A DNA stretch of 64,000 nt, taken from an uncultured bacterium. GTDB taxonomy: Bacteria; Cyanobacteriota; Vampirovibrionia; Gastranaerophilales; Gastranaerophilaceae. Under the pieces are notes generated by a model. That model did not search any database and had not been told where the DNA came from. It saw only the letters and a program-made list of their open reading frames with translations. Location of the stretch: positions 1 through 64,000 of the forward strand of contig CACZFL010000010.1 in assembly GCA_902780525.1 (NCBI GenBank). The letters run 5' to 3'. Each line of letters starts with the position of its first letter. Within the stretch, counting starts at the first letter, position 1. The position numbers were made by a program, and so were the translations under genes. Below, piece by piece: positions 17,336 through 25,429 of this stretch.

Positions 17336-17917
17336 TTGGATATTCAACTTAAAGGAAATAGCAAATCACCCGTAATTATTATAGGCTGTTTTCACGGAGA
17401 TGAACCTCAGGGTAAATACCTTACGGAAAAATATCTGGCTAACAAACCAGATACAAGCTTGTTATTTATTCCATGCCTAAACGAATACGGATTTAAACAC
17501 AATATCCGGACAAACTCTAACGGGGTAGATTTAAACAGAAATTTTCCCACAAAAAACTGGATTGAATCCGAAAAAGACAATTTTTACGGCGGGAAAGAAC
17601 CGGCAAGTGAGGAAGAGACAAGATTTGTTATTGATACAATAGAAAGAGTCAAACCAAAACTTATTCTTACACTGCACGCACCATATAAAGTTGTAAACTA
17701 TGACGGTCCGGCGAGTGAAATTTCTGAAAAAATTTCAGAGATAATCGGTTATCCGGTTGAAGAATCTATCGGTTACCCAACACCGGGAAGTTTTGGAACC
17801 TGGGCAGGTGTTGAGCGAAATATACCGACAATTACTCTTGAACTTGATGAAGAGGCAGATATAAAAGAGCTGGAAGAACCTGTTTTTAAAATATTTGAAC
17901 TTTTAGAAAATTATTAA
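17336..17917 (+). CDS. M14 family zinc carboxypeptidase (MpaA/succinylglutamate desuccinylase-like)
   Basis: A compact 193-residue M14 peptidase. The zinc ligands are His20 and Glu23 (CFHGDEPQG) and His114 (TLHAPYK). The substrate-binding NSNGVDLNRNFP block (residues 61-72) is the classic carboxypeptidase Asn-Arg signature, and the likely general base is Glu173 in TLELDEE. Size and sequence resemble MpaA, the murein tripeptide amidase that recycles cell-wall peptides, which would suit its place before uppS. The start is a TTG with GGGAG about nine bases upstream; no ATG is available in frame near the 5' end. It lacks a signal peptide, so it acts in the cytoplasm. Confidence 0.8.
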   Translation: MDIQLKGNSKSPVIIIGCFHGDEPQGKYLTEKYLANKPDTSLLFIPCLNEYGFKHNIRTNSNGVDLNRNFPTKNWIESEKDNFYGGKEPASEEETRFVIDTIERVKPKLILTLHAPYKVVNYDGPASEISEKISEIIGYPVEESIGYPTPGSFGTWAGVERNIPTITLELDEEADIKELEEPVFKIFELLENY

Positions 17918-17926
17918 GGATAAAAT

Positions 17927-18631
17927 ATGGAAGATATAAAAAAAATCGTTGAAGAATGTAACTTAAAACATATTGCAATAATTATGGACGGTAACAGACG
18001 CTGGGCAAAAAAAAGAAATCTGCCCTCAATGGTAGGACACAAAAAAGGAGTTGAAGCACTCAAAACAACAATGAGAGCATTTGACGATTTTGGGATAAAA
18101 TACCTTACCGTTTACGCTTTTTCTACAGAAAACTGGAACAGGAAGCCGGAAGAAGTAAATTTTCTTATGGACCTGCTTGCCCAAACACTTAAGAACGAAC
18201 TGAATGAAATGAATGAAAATAATGTTGTAATATCCTTCATAGGCGATACAACAAAACTGAGCGATAAACTGCAAAAGATTTTGGCTAATGCTGTTGAGAC
18301 AACAAAAAACAATACCGGAGTTAATTTGCAAATTGCATTCAATTACGGTTCCAGAGATGAAATTGTTCACGCCGTTAAGAATATTATAGATGAAGGAATT
18401 ACGGATATTACAGAAGATACGATATCTGAACACCTTTACACAAAAAATATCCCCGACCCTGATTTGCTAATCAGAACAGGCGGAGAGATGAGAATATCAA
18501 ATTACCTTTTATGGCAGATTGCGTACTCGGAGTTCATTGTAATACCTGAGTTCTGGCCGGAGTTTAACAAAGAAAAATTAGCGGAATGTGTGTTAGAATA
18601 CAAAAGAAGAAATCGTCGTTTTGGCAAATAA
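17927..18631 (+). CDS. uppS: undecaprenyl diphosphate synthase (isoprenyl transferase)
   Basis: A cis-prenyltransferase making the undecaprenyl carrier for peptidoglycan and envelope glycans. The 234 residues contain the catalytic Asp21 in IIMDGNRRWAKKRN, the YAFSTENWNRKPEEV block near residue 66, the NYGSRDEI segment and the C-terminal LLIRTGGEMRISNYLLWQ motif near residue 182. AAGGA lies seven bases before the ATG. It starts nine bases after the M14 gene, so M16-M14-uppS form one operon. The stop TAA is immediately followed by a copy of the GGGGTAAA word. Confidence 0.96.
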   Translation: MEDIKKIVEECNLKHIAIIMDGNRRWAKKRNLPSMVGHKKGVEALKTTMRAFDDFGIKYLTVYAFSTENWNRKPEEVNFLMDLLAQTLKNELNEMNENNVVISFIGDTTKLSDKLQKILANAVETTKNNTGVNLQIAFNYGSRDEIVHAVKNIIDEGITDITEDTISEHLYTKNIPDPDLLIRTGGEMRISNYLLWQIAYSEFIVIPEFWPEFNKEKLAECVLEYKRRNRRFGK

Positions 18632-18690
18632 GGGGTAAATGCTTACATTGACGAGCGACGCAATCTTCATTTAGAATAACATTAGAAAAT

Positions 18691-18764
18691 CTCCTTGTAG
18701 CTCAGACGGATAGAGCGTTGGTCTCCGAAGCCAAAGGCCGTGGGTTCGACTCCCGCCAAGGAGG
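18691..18764 (+). tRNA. tRNA-Arg (anticodon CCG)
   Basis: A 74-base cloverleaf. The acceptor stem CTCCTTG pairs perfectly with CAAGGAG (18757-18763), followed by discriminator G. The D-stem is GCTC/GAGC. The anticodon stem TTGGT/GCCAA holds loop CTCCGAA with anticodon CCG, reading CGG. The T-arm is GTGGG-TTCGACT-CCCGC. CCA is not encoded. It lies between uppS and the GGDEF gene. Confidence 0.93.
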
Positions 18765-18793
18765 TTTATTATAAAAATGCTTCTCAGTGAGTA

Positions 18794-18822
18794 TTTACGG
18801 CATCTGCATAATATGTTATAAT
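18794..18822 (+). promoter_or_regulatory. promoter of the GGDEF-HD gene
   Basis: The -35 TTTACG (18794-18799) and -10 TATAAT (18817-18822) are 17 bases apart, with TGT making an extended -10. Transcription would start near 18830, about 23 bases before the TTG start codon. It lies just after the tRNA gene. Confidence 0.65.
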
Positions 18823-18852
18823 ACATCAGTACTGGCAATTTGAGGTAATAAT

Positions 18853-20754
18853 TTGGGCTTCTTCGACAGTTTAAAAAATTTTAAATCCCAACTCGACGCG
18901 GTCGATTCATCTGTATATTACGGAAGCAAAACTTTGCTCGAAGTATATGAACGAAACGCCAAACTTGAGGCTGAAATTGAACAGAGAACAAAAGAACTCG
19001 ACAGAGCAAACAAACAAATGCTCACCCTTCAGCACATCTGGAATATGATGAACTCTTCAGAGCCCCTTTCTAACGTACTTAACGCAATTGTTAACAGTCT
19101 GCAGGGCGAACTGGGATACATTTACAGTTTTATTATAAAACCGCAGATTAAAAATAACGAAAGTTATATCCAAGTTGCCGCTTCATCAAGGCAGGATTTT
19201 TCAGAAAAATTTGCAAAATTATTTCACTGCAAACTTTCTGATTACAAGTTGGTTTACCCGGGAATAGAAGCCTTAAAAAATGCTGTAATTAACAACACAA
19301 TTTATCAGTCTTCAAATATAACTGAACTCATTACGGGCTTTATACCTGATTTAGATAAGGAACGGCTTGAAAAATTTCTGCAGGAAACAGAAATGAAGTC
19401 ATACATTCTTGTTCCGCTTATGTCAAAAGATATTCATTTTGGCTCACTTATAGTATTTTCTTCACGAGAAAAAGTCAGCGGAAATGAGTTAAATTTTTTA
19501 AGTCTTTTTGCAAAACAGATTGAACTTGCAATCACAATTGCCGACCTGTTCCAGGCTGTAAAAGAGCAGGCTGTAACGGACAGTATGACAGGTTTGTTCA
19601 ACAGAAGATATTTTGAAGAGTTTATCAAAAAAGAAGCTATCCGTGCAGAACGACAAAACCAGCATTTTACCGTTATCGGACTGGATTTGGACCACTTAAA
19701 ACAGATTAATGACGTTTATGGTCACAATTACGGAGATATTGCCATTAAGGCAATTGCAGAGGTGCTGAAAAGCAATGCACGTTCTATTGATATTGCAGCA
19801 AGAATGGGCGGTGAAGAGTTTAACCTAATTCTTCCGGGCATTGATTCGGCTGGTGGCCTTGTCGCTGCGGAACGTATCAGAAAAGCTATTGAAGGGATTG
19901 AACTTGAAAAGATAGGACATATTACAGCAAGTGTTGGTGTTGCAACTTATCTGGAACATTCTGACGACCTTGATGAACTTTTGGAACTTACGGACCAGGC
20001 TATGTATGAGTCAAAAAGAAAGGGCAGAAACAGAGTTACGCTTGCAAAACAGTCAAAAGAAACCTCTTGGCAGGATATTGCTATCAAAACATATATTGAT
20101 ATTCTTACAAAACACAGAATACCTGTCGAAGAAACAACGGCAAAACTTTTAACGATGAAGCTTAAAGAAATGAACTTCAGTAACGATAAACTTTATCAGG
20201 TAGCAGATGCTCTTGTATCGACATACAACCCTGACCACAATGACGGAAGCATCAAACATAAAGTCCAGCTTGCAACACTTCTGGCAAAACGATTTGACTT
20301 ACCGAAAGAACAAATTGACAAACTAAAAATTGCAGTTCTGTTGTACGATATTGGTAATACAATGCTTCCAAAGAACCTGCTGAATAAAACAGAGCCTTTA
20401 AGCGATGAAGATAAAGAATCCATTAAACAACATCCGATTATTGCAGCAAGAGAAATTCTTAAACCAATATCCAAAGTTCCTGATATCACAGATATTATTC
20501 CGATTATAGAAAAACACCACGAAAACTGGAACGGGAGCGGGTACCCAAATCATATTGCGGGCGATGATATCCCGATTGAATCACAGATTATTCTGATTAT
20601 TGACTCATATTTTGCACTTCTTGAAAACAGACCTTATCGTGATGCAAAAACAAAAGATGCAGCTCTGAAAATTATAATCAGCGAAATCAACTCCAAATGG
20701 AGCGAAAAACTGGCACACGAATTTATCTCAATCGTTAAAAACGACCTTGATTAA
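18853..20754 (+). CDS. GAF-GGDEF diguanylate cyclase with degenerate HD-GYP domain
   Basis: A 633-residue cytoplasmic signalling protein. A coiled coil (residues 25-60) leads into a GAF-like sensor (about 65-230), then a GGDEF domain. The active site is GGEEF at 319-323 and an RxxD inhibitory site (RSID) lies five residues before it, so it should make cyclic-di-GMP and be product-inhibited. The C-terminal third resembles HD-GYP (NGSGYP near 560-565), but the HD dyad is Tyr498-Asp499 (LLYDIGN), so metal-dependent hydrolysis is probably lost. The start codon is TTG with GAGG seven bases upstream. It is monocistronic and convergent, 10 bases from the next gene. Confidence 0.88.
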   Translation: MGFFDSLKNFKSQLDAVDSSVYYGSKTLLEVYERNAKLEAEIEQRTKELDRANKQMLTLQHIWNMMNSSEPLSNVLNAIVNSLQGELGYIYSFIIKPQIKNNESYIQVAASSRQDFSEKFAKLFHCKLSDYKLVYPGIEALKNAVINNTIYQSSNITELITGFIPDLDKERLEKFLQETEMKSYILVPLMSKDIHFGSLIVFSSREKVSGNELNFLSLFAKQIELAITIADLFQAVKEQAVTDSMTGLFNRRYFEEFIKKEAIRAERQNQHFTVIGLDLDHLKQINDVYGHNYGDIAIKAIAEVLKSNARSIDIAARMGGEEFNLILPGIDSAGGLVAAERIRKAIEGIELEKIGHITASVGVATYLEHSDDLDELLELTDQAMYESKRKGRNRVTLAKQSKETSWQDIAIKTYIDILTKHRIPVEETTAKLLTMKLKEMNFSNDKLYQVADALVSTYNPDHNDGSIKHKVQLATLLAKRFDLPKEQIDKLKIAVLLYDIGNTMLPKNLLNKTEPLSDEDKESIKQHPIIAAREILKPISKVPDITDIIPIIEKHHENWNGSGYPNHIAGDDIPIESQIILIIDSYFALLENRPYRDAKTKDAALKIIISEINSKWSEKLAHEFISIVKNDLD

Positions 20755-20764
20755 GCGCAATTAA

Positions 20765-21211
20765 TTATTCTACATCATATTCATAGAAGCGCAATTTAGT
20801 ACCTGCACTCGGAACACATTGTTCTACGTCTTCTTTTGTTGCAGGGTTTGTATCGTCATAACTTCTGTTAAATACTTTTAATGCACCTTCTTTTATTCCA
20901 AAACGTTTTTTAATCTGATATACAGTTTCTTTCCCGTTGCATGTATATTCATAATATGCATGTTCTACGTTAGGTGGTAATTTAATAATACCCAGGAGAT
21001 ATGACTGCTTTACCGTTTCTTTATGATATACAAGCCTTCCGAATTTTTGTTTTTCATCAACTTGCATAGCCTTATATCTTTCGTGCGCCGTTTGCGAAGA
21101 GTTAACCATATTGTCTCCCTGTCCGAAAACAGAAATCATTACCTCGGGCGCTCTTGCTCCGGAATAATATATTTGCGATGCTTCATAATTACTTTCTATT
21201 CGTAATGACAT
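20765..21211 (-). CDS. hypothetical protein with a LysM-like C-terminal domain
   Basis: A 148-residue protein without signal peptide or membrane segment. The last 65 residues (YEYTCNGKETVYQIKKRFGI, a polar link, then AGTKLRFYEYD) follow the pattern of a LysM domain, a small carbohydrate- or peptidoglycan-binding fold. The match is weak and the loop is enlarged. The N-terminal part is polar and rich in Ser, Gln and Asn. GAGGA lies eight bases before the ATG. It stands alone, convergent with the GGDEF gene. How it would leave the cell is not visible, so an intracellular role is possible. Confidence 0.65.
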   Translation of the reverse strand: MSLRIESNYEASQIYYSGARAPEVMISVFGQGDNMVNSSQTAHERYKAMQVDEKQKFGRLVYHKETVKQSYLLGIIKLPPNVEHAYYEYTCNGKETVYQIKKRFGIKEGALKVFNRSYDDTNPATKEDVEQCVPSAGTKLRFYEYDVE

Positions 21212-21305
21212 AGAACTATCCTCGTTTCCTACTTATATTAAGTATTTTTCTTCTGAGAAATTGCCTTATTGTTAAAAAATGTATCAGGGGGTAAATATTT
21301 TGAAT

Positions 21306-21335
21306 TTGTTAAAATATGTATCGATATGATATAAT
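21306..21335 (+). promoter_or_regulatory. promoter directly before padR (leaderless)
   Basis: The -35 is TTGTTA (21306-21311) and the -10 is TATAAT (21330-21335), with an 18-base spacer. The -10 ends six bases before the ATG, so the transcript would start on the start codon. There is no Shine-Dalgarno sequence. Confidence 0.6.
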
Positions 21336-21341
21336 TATTTT

Positions 21342-21854
21342 ATGATTGAATTACTAATTTTATTTGAACTGAATAAAACTGTTTTAACTATGTACGGCGT
21401 ATCAAAAGAGATTAGAGGCGATTTTTCCGTACTGACAACTCCGAGTTACGGAACAATAAAGCCTGCACTCAGAAGGTTAGAAAACGGCGGTTTTGTTAAA
21501 ACACAAAAATCAATCTCCGAAGGCGGAAGACCTTCCACTTATTACTCAATAACTAAAGACGGAGTAACTGAGTTAAAGCGATTAATTATGGAAGAACCTC
21601 TTGAAAACCCTATTCAGTTTTTGCCCATGGCAAGAATTAAACTTGCCTGCACGGAGATTTTAAACAAAGATGAGCAGGCGATTATGCTTAAAGCTCTTAA
21701 GACAAAAGCAGAAAGCGTTATTATAGATACAAAAAATTTGATGACATTCAAGGATTTGCCAGGTTGTCAAAGGCTGGTTTTTGATAATCTGATATGCGAA
21801 TACAACAATTTTATCTCGCTTTTGGAAGGATTTGAAAATGCCTGCGCTGGTTAG
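21342..21854 (+). CDS. PadR family transcriptional regulator
   Basis: A 170-residue winged-helix regulator. The PadR N-terminal domain occupies residues 1-80, with TTPSYGTIKPALRRLENGGFVK as the recognition-helix and wing region and RPSTYYSITKDGVTELK as the wing. A helical C-terminal dimerisation domain follows (PadR C-terminal type). It overlaps the following DUF512 gene by 17 bases, so it probably regulates its own operon. No palindromic operator is obvious near the promoter. The ATG lies at the predicted transcription start. Confidence 0.88.
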   Translation: MIELLILFELNKTVLTMYGVSKEIRGDFSVLTTPSYGTIKPALRRLENGGFVKTQKSISEGGRPSTYYSITKDGVTELKRLIMEEPLENPIQFLPMARIKLACTEILNKDEQAIMLKALKTKAESVIIDTKNLMTFKDLPGCQRLVFDNLICEYNNFISLLEGFENACAG

Positions 21855-23094
21855 TGACGTTATTAGCGGTTCAATAGCTGAAGAACTTGAAATTACAAGG
21901 GGAGACGTAATTTTATCAATCGACGGCGAAAAAATGCAGGATATGATTGATTATAAGTTCTTGTGTAAAAACGAACTTATAACAGTTGAAGTTCAAAAAA
22001 CAAACGGCGAGATTGAAGAAATAGAACTTGAAAAAGATTTTGATGAAGATTTGGGAATAATCTTTGAAAGTGCGGTTTTTGACAAAGTTAAACCTTGTTT
22101 AAATAATTGTATTTTTTGCTTTGTAGCCCAGCAGCCCAAAGGACTCAGAGATACTTTGTATGTAAAAGACGACGATTACAGGCTTTCATATCTTCAGGGA
22201 ACTTATATTACAACTACAAACCTGACAGAAAAAGACAAAGAGAGAATCGCAAAACTTCATCTCGGACCGTTTTACATATCAGTACATACAACAAACCCTG
22301 AACTAAGGACTAAAATGCTCAGGAATCCGAATGGGGGTAAAATATTAGAGAATTTGAGATGGTTCTGCGATAACGATATCCCTTTTCATGTTCAGATAGT
22401 ACTCTGCCCCGGATATAATGACGGTAAAGAGCTGGAAAGAACTCTTTCAGACCTTTCTTCACTCGGAGATTGCCTGCTTTCTGTCGCTATTGTTCCTGTC
22501 GGAGTTACTCAGTTCCGAAGCGAAGAACTTAAAACCGTTGATAAAAATGTCGCAGAAGAAACTCTTAAAACAGCTTTCAAATACGAAAAAGTATGCTGTT
22601 CTGATGAGTTTTTCCTGCTGGCAGAAAAAAACATTCCTGAAAATGATTACTACGGCAACTTTTCCCAGCTTGATGACGGAGTAGGTTCACTTAGAACAAT
22701 TATGGACGATTTTGACTGCCTTGATTTACCCGATAAAATTGATAAACCGCTTACAATTTGTTTTGCCTGCTCGGTTGCTGCAAAAACAGCTTTTGAATAT
22801 ATTGCGGAAGGTTTAAACAAGATTGAAAACCTGACAGTTATTGTAAACCCCGTAAAATCGACATACTGGGGTAAAAACATTACGGTTGCAGGATTAATCA
22901 CATCAGAAGATTTGATCAACTCCATAAAAGATATTAAAGCTGATTACGTAATTGTCCCTTCGATTATGCTGAAACCATACACAAACCTTTTCCTTGACGG
23001 AAACTCTTTAGACTTTGTCAAAGAAAAAACAGGAAAAAATATAATCGTATTTGAAGACAACTATTCAGTTGCGGAAGTCCTGGAGTTGTTATGA
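21838..23094 (+). CDS. PDZ-radical SAM-DUF512 protein
   Basis: A 418-residue protein of the DUF512 family, of unknown biochemical function. The N-terminal PDZ-like domain (residues 1-60) is followed by a radical SAM core with the cluster-binding cysteines at about 87, 91 and 94 (CLNNCIFC, then FVAQQPKGLR) and by the DUF512 domain. The ATG at 21838 has GGAAGGA eight bases upstream; the TTG two codons earlier is less likely. In many bacteria this gene neighbours der; here der is about 39 kb away. It overlaps padR and is coupled to alkD through ATGA. Confidence 0.87.
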   Translation: MPALVSDVISGSIAEELEITRGDVILSIDGEKMQDMIDYKFLCKNELITVEVQKTNGEIEEIELEKDFDEDLGIIFESAVFDKVKPCLNNCIFCFVAQQPKGLRDTLYVKDDDYRLSYLQGTYITTTNLTEKDKERIAKLHLGPFYISVHTTNPELRTKMLRNPNGGKILENLRWFCDNDIPFHVQIVLCPGYNDGKELERTLSDLSSLGDCLLSVAIVPVGVTQFRSEELKTVDKNVAEETLKTAFKYEKVCCSDEFFLLAEKNIPENDYYGNFSQLDDGVGSLRTIMDDFDCLDLPDKIDKPLTICFACSVAAKTAFEYIAEGLNKIENLTVIVNPVKSTYWGKNITVAGLITSEDLINSIKDIKADYVIVPSIMLKPYTNLFLDGNSLDFVKEKTGKNIIVFEDNYSVAEVLELL

Positions 23095-23729
23095 ACCTAG
23101 AAGATATAAAAAAAGGACTAACAAATATTAAACGAACAACTTTTGGAATATCGATTCACGAACTTAGGAAATTTGCAAAAAAAGTAGCAAAACAAGATTA
23201 TAAATATTTTTTAGAAAATAATGATTTTTCTTCTTTTGAGCTAAAGCTTCTTCATGCATTTGTTATAGGGTATGCAAAAGATGACATAAAAACGATACTT
23301 AAATACTTTAAAACATTTATACCTCATGTTGATGACTGGGCTGTTAATGACTCACTCTGCCAAAACTTCAGAATATCAAGAAAATATCCTGACATTGTTT
23401 GGAATTTTTTAATGAAATATAAAAACTCAAAAAAAGAGTTTGAAAGCAGAATTGTAGCAACTGTGCTATTGTCACATTATCTGAATGACAGCTATATTAA
23501 TAAAGTTATAGAAGTTCTTGATTCATTAAACACTGATAAATATTACGCACAAATGGGAGTTGCATGGGCAATAGCAACAGTAATGGGAAAATACCCCGAA
23601 AAATGTTTAGAATACCTAAAATCAAAAAACTGCCATCTCGATGAGATTACTCTTAAACGCACAAAACAAAAAATAAGAGAATCATATAGGGTATCCAACG
23701 AAATAAAACTACTTACAAAAGCTTTGTAG
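23091..23729 (+). CDS. AlkD-like DNA alkylation repair protein
   Basis: A 212-residue all-helical HEAT-like repeat protein of the AlkC/AlkD family. Members excise bulky or positively charged alkylated bases as DNA glycosylases. The conserved Asp/Trp segment VDDWAVNDSLC near residues 80-90 matches the catalytic region, and AQMGVAWAIATVMGKYPEK near residues 160-178 matches the conserved C-terminal helix. It is translationally coupled to the DUF512 gene (ATGA). An unexplained pairing with a radical SAM enzyme and a PadR regulator suggests stress-responsive expression. Confidence 0.83.
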   Translation: MNLEDIKKGLTNIKRTTFGISIHELRKFAKKVAKQDYKYFLENNDFSSFELKLLHAFVIGYAKDDIKTILKYFKTFIPHVDDWAVNDSLCQNFRISRKYPDIVWNFLMKYKNSKKEFESRIVATVLLSHYLNDSYINKVIEVLDSLNTDKYYAQMGVAWAIATVMGKYPEKCLEYLKSKNCHLDEITLKRTKQKIRESYRVSNEIKLLTKAL

Positions 23730-23789
23730 AGGTTCTAATATATCTACAACTATCAGTATAAGAGTGGGTAATTTAACGTGACAGATATA

Positions 23790-23813
23790 TTTACCCCTTT
23801 ACCCCTTTACCCC
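23790..23813. repeat. three tandem TTTACCCC octamers
   Basis: Three perfect head-to-tail copies of TTTACCCC lie immediately before the flgC stop codon, in the gap between the convergent alkD and flgC genes. The reverse form, GGGGTAAA, recurs singly at other gene ends in the window (5507, 18632, 21288, 61933). Function unknown. Confidence 0.6.
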
Positions 23814-24260
23814 TTAGCCTCTTCCGATTTCAACAGCTTTTGCAGCCATTGAACGAGAAATGTTTACAAGTGCAAGGTTAGCTTCATAAGCTCTTTGTGC
23901 CATTATAGCGTCTGCCATATCAACCATTGCGTTTACGTTTGATGAACGGATATATCCGTTAGCATCAGCATCAGGATGGCCCGGAGCATAAATTCTTTCC
24001 CCGATGGTAGGATCTTCCACACATCCATTAAATACAACACCGCCCTGCAAATAAGGAAGCGTACCTGAACCAAATACGTCTTCTTTCATTACATTCATAA
24101 CGCCCTGAAAAGATATATCCTCAGTTGCGTTTAATACAGGGATTTTTCTTACGTAGTTCGGAGTATCAACGTTTGCAATGTTTTTTGCATGTATATCAAG
24201 TCTTAAACCGTGCGTCTTTAATGCGTTTGCACCGATATTAATTGCTTCCATTATACTCAT
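23814..24260 (-). CDS. flgC: flagellar basal-body rod protein FlgC
   Basis: A proximal rod protein in the periplasm, exported by the flagellar type III apparatus. At 148 residues it has the standard FlgC length. The N-terminal rod motif HAKNIANVDTPNYVRK (residues 24-39) and the C-terminal DMADAIMAQRAYEANLALVN helix are diagnostic. GGAAG lies seven bases before the ATG. It is the last gene of flgF-flgG-flgB-flgC, 80 bases after flgB, an unusually long gap for this pair. There is no obvious terminator before the octamer repeats. Confidence 0.93.
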   Translation of the reverse strand: MSIMEAINIGANALKTHGLRLDIHAKNIANVDTPNYVRKIPVLNATEDISFQGVMNVMKEDVFGSGTLPYLQGGVVFNGCVEDPTIGERIYAPGHPDADANGYIRSSNVNAMVDMADAIMAQRAYEANLALVNISRSMAAKAVEIGRG

Positions 24261-24340
24261 AATTTCACTTCCTTTCAGGGTGGGGTAATAAATGTATATT
24301 TTTTTTGTCTTATTTCTTTGCCTATATTATCCTGTTATTC

Positions 24341-24691
24341 CTATTTTCCGACGTTAATTACTGTTTTCATCTGTGTAATTATATTTGACATTCTTCTTGT
24401 TGCAACTGTATATAAAAGTGAGTTTTTTTGAATCTCTGCAAATTCTTCTGCGATATCAATTTCTGTTCTTGTTCTGTCTTCGATTACGGCAGAAGGGCCA
24501 AGTTTTTGCGATAACTGAGTTTCAAGCGGACTGTTCATATTACCCAGATATGTAGAAAAATCGATATCACGTCTTACGTACCCAGGGGTGTCAACGTTTG
24601 CAATGTTTGAACCTAACGCTCTTTGCCGTTGAGAGATTAAATCCATCATTAAATTTGTTTTTCCTAATGCATCTAAACTTGTGTAACTCAT
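24341..24691 (-). CDS. flgB: flagellar basal-body rod protein FlgB
   Basis: A proximal rod subunit next to FliE at the base of the rod. The 116 residues include the N-terminal rod motif SNIANVDTPGYVRRDIDF (residues 28-45) and the C-terminal helix ending in ITQMKTVINVGK. It is slightly short for FlgB (usually 125-140) through a reduced central region. GAGG lies eight bases before the ATG. It starts 14 bases after flgG. Confidence 0.92.
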   Translation of the reverse strand: MSYTSLDALGKTNLMMDLISQRQRALGSNIANVDTPGYVRRDIDFSTYLGNMNSPLETQLSQKLGPSAVIEDRTRTEIDIAEEFAEIQKNSLLYTVATRRMSNIITQMKTVINVGK

Positions 24692-24705
24692 TATATTACC
24701 TCATC

Positions 24706-25419
24706 CTACTGCTGCAGGTTTATACCTTTTGTGTACATATCATTTGCAACCTTCATTAAATTTAGGCTGGCAATCATTGAAGCATTAAGCCTCATCATCG
24801 TATTAAGTTCGTCATATATATTAACGTTTGAAACTTCTACCGCATTTTGTCTTATACTGTCAGGATCTTTCACCATTTTGGGGTCACCTGATTCGCTGTT
24901 ATAAACAACTTTGTTATTATGTCCCTGCTCGAGTGCCTCCGGATTATCAAACTGTACTATGGGAATAGTACCGATTTTTTCAGGCAGCGAACCTGCTTTA
25001 TCATAGCTCATAACATCACCATTTGGTTTAATCTCGATTCTGTATGAGTTTGGCGGTATCTGAATACCATCGCCTACCATCCAATCATCAACGGTAACAA
25101 GGTATCCGTTTGCACCCAGTTTTAATGAGCCATCACGCGTGTACTGGATTTCACCGTCTTTTGATACAACAGGAATGTATCCTTCACCGTCAATTGCTAT
25201 GTCATACGGATTACTGCTTACACGGATTGAACCCTGAAGAGTATTCTTTCTGATAGCACCGTCAACGTACCCGTCTTCCCTTAATAACTGTTCAAATGCA
25301 ACACTTTTATAACCAATTGTAGTATAGTTGGCCAAATTTGACGCTACGTAGCCTAATTTATCAAATTGCATTGTTGCATTGTTTATACATCTGTTTGTTA
25401 TTGCGGACATATTATACAT
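24706..25419 (-). CDS. flgG: flagellar rod protein FlgG-like
   Basis: A distal-rod/hook family protein of 237 residues. The N-terminal motif VASNLANYTTIGYKSV (residues 25-40), the FlgG/FlgF core DIAIDGEGYIPV (residues 79-90) and a C-terminal SNVNIYDELNTMMRLNASMIASLNLM segment place it in the FlgG/FlgF family. Canonical FlgG is about 260 residues, so the middle domain is trimmed. I call it FlgG over FlgF because it is the second of the pair, but the two may be swapped. AGGAG lies eight bases before the ATG, 10 bases after flgF. Confidence 0.8.
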   Translation of the reverse strand: MYNMSAITNRCINNATMQFDKLGYVASNLANYTTIGYKSVAFEQLLREDGYVDGAIRKNTLQGSIRVSSNPYDIAIDGEGYIPVVSKDGEIQYTRDGSLKLGANGYLVTVDDWMVGDGIQIPPNSYRIEIKPNGDVMSYDKAGSLPEKIGTIPIVQFDNPEALEQGHNNKVVYNSESGDPKMVKDPDSIRQNAVEVSNVNIYDELNTMMRLNASMIASLNLMKVANDMYTKGINLQQ

Positions 25420-25429
25420 AATTTTTCTC

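Noticed and set aside
23790-23813. The tandem octamers as a CRISPR or VNTR array
   Set aside because: There are only three 8-base units, with no spacers and no cas genes nearby.
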